Source: Bacteroidota bacterium (GTDB lineage Bacteria > Zhuqueibacterota > Zhuqueibacteria > Zhuqueibacterales > Geothermadaptataceae). From it: DNA of 6,461 bases. Under the pieces are notes generated by a model. It saw nothing but the letters and a program-made list of their open reading frames with translations. It had not been told where the DNA came from and made no database searches. The position numbers and the translations under genes are program-made. Numbering within the stretch: the stretch's first letter is position 1; each line of letters begins with the position of its first letter. This document shows positions 5,474 through 6,461 of the stretch, piece by piece. The DNA lies in NCBI GenBank assembly GCA_011375275.1, contig DRLW01000182.1, positions 1 to 6,461 on the forward strand, read 5' to 3'.

Positions 5474-6461
5474 ATCTGTTGTCCGACAAAGTTGAGCCCT
5501 CTTTTTCTCGCGAGCAGATGAAGACCTGGCTGCCGCGGGCGCTCGTTCTTCTCCTCCTGTTTCTGACCATCGTTTATCCGCTCTGGCAGCTCTTTACCGC
5601 CAGCCTGATGCACGAAGGCGGCTGGTCGCTGCGCCACTATCTCGAATTTTTCGATGCCGGCGGCAATCATTCTCTTGCTGCCCTCGCCGGCAGCGTCATG
5701 GTTTCGCTCGCCACGGTGGTGCTGGCTGCGCTCATCGGCATACCGCTGGCCTTTCTCTTCGAGCGTTTCGAACTGCCGGGCAAACGCCTGCTTTCAGTAC
5801 TGGCAACGCTGCCCATCGTTCTGCCGCCGCTGGTCGGCGTTGTGGCGTTTATGGTGCTCCTCGGTGATAGCGGCATGCTGCCGAGGCTGCTGCAATCGGC
5901 CTTTGGACTCGAGCACCAGCCCTTCCGCCTGCAGGGGGTAACCGGTATTCTCATCGTGCATGCCTACAGCTTTTATGTCTATTTCTTCCTCTTCGTGCGC
6001 GCTGCCCTGAAACGTCTTGATGGTTCAACTATCGAAGCGGCTCAGAGCCTTGGTGCGGACCAGGTGCGGATTCTGTTTCGCGTTGTGCTGCCGCAATTAC
6101 GCCCGGCGATCACCGCTTCAGGCATACTTGTTTTTATGATCAGCATGGCCTCCTTCAGCGCTCCGTTGCTCTTTGCCGGTAATTTCCGCATCCTCACGGT
6201 TGAAATTTTTAAAAATAAAATGCAGGGCAATATGCCCATGGCGATCGCACAGTCGGTGATGCTGGCAGTCATTTCCATCGTCTTTCTCATTCTCAGTCTG
6301 CGCCAGGGGCAGGAGGGAGGAACAGCCGGACAAAAAGGTGTCCCCTTGCCGCCGCGTCCGATCCGCAGTGCGGGCGCACGCTTCGCCGCTGTGGTCATCG
6401 CTACAGTGGCCAGCATTTTTCTGGCACTGCCACATCTCACTCTGCTGCTGATTTCGTTCGT
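5470..6461 (+). CDS. ABC importer two-domain permease, N-terminal part (3' end outside window)
   Basis: The frame stays open to the window edge and gives 330 residues plus two bases. It is the membrane channel of the importer. Hydrophobic segments lie at about 23-45, 71-98, 107-131, 158-180, 214-236, 257-277 and 304-330. The ATPase-docking EAA loop is clear: IEAAQSLGADQVRILFRVVLP at 188-208, followed by QLRPAI. After the sixth segment comes a polar, Gly/Pro-rich linker (about 278-303), and a new hydrophobic segment begins. This is what a fused two-copy permease of the FbpB/ThiP type (usually about 500-560 residues) looks like at its midpoint, so a second EAA loop is expected downstream. The start ATG overlaps the ATPase stop by 4 bp. 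GGTGAGG is very close to it, so translation probably relies on coupling; TTG 5479 is a weaker alternative. Confidence 0.93.
   Translation, partial: MNLLSDKVEPSFSREQMKTWLPRALVLLLLFLTIVYPLWQLFTASLMHEGGWSLRHYLEFFDAGGNHSLAALAGSVMVSLATVVLAALIGIPLAFLFERFELPGKRLLSVLATLPIVLPPLVGVVAFMVLLGDSGMLPRLLQSAFGLEHQPFRLQGVTGILIVHAYSFYVYFFLFVRAALKRLDGSTIEAAQSLGADQVRILFRVVLPQLRPAITASGILVFMISMASFSAPLLFAGNFRILTVEIFKNKMQGNMPMAIAQSVMLAVISIVFLILSLRQGQEGGTAGQKGVPLPPRPIRSAGARFAAVVIATVASIFLALPHLTLLLISF

Overview
The window reads as ordinary chromosome of a Gram-negative bacterium. The substrate-binding protein has a lipoprotein signal, MotB has an OmpA-type peptidoglycan-binding domain, and several genes are tightly coupled. 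All genes are on the + strand. The small exported fibronectin-III-like protein has a YYRxxQ-type sequence common in Bacteroidetes/Chlorobi/Calditrichaeota-like (FCB-type) lineages. That placement is inference and weak. Base composition is moderately GC-rich with no obvious shift between coding blocks.

Region 1 (1-1972) holds the 3' end of a TPR-repeat protein followed by a MotA/MotB stator pair. MotA keeps its four membrane segments and both conserved prolines. MotB keeps the ion-binding Asp and the OmpA-like domain, but is short (212 residues). The MotB membrane segment looks more like the sodium-type PomB/MotS proteins than E. coli MotB. No other flagellar gene is visible.

Region 2 (1973-2708) is about 740 bases without a credible gene. 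Its core (2129-2430) is bounded by imperfect inverted repeats and packed with palindromes, and looks like a dispersed non-coding repeat element. A weak promoter candidate and a 16-bp perfect palindrome with a third half-site follow, just ahead of the next gene.

Region 3 (2757-3247) is a monocistronic-looking gene for a small exported protein with one fibronectin-III-like domain, closed by a strong intrinsic terminator.

Region 4 (3382-6461, running off the window) is an ABC importer operon in the order lipoprotein substrate-binding protein, ATPase with TOBE-type tail, and two-domain permease. It belongs to the broad iron(III)/thiamine/2-aminoethylphosphonate/polyamine class. The genes are separated by 1 bp and then overlap by 4 bp, so they are almost certainly co-translated. 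The binding protein lacks the paired tyrosines of classical ferric-binding proteins, so the substrate is left open.

I see no convincing novel system. The best leads are the palindrome-rich intergenic element, the operator-like palindrome, the sodium-like stator with its TPR neighbour, and the undefined ABC substrate.
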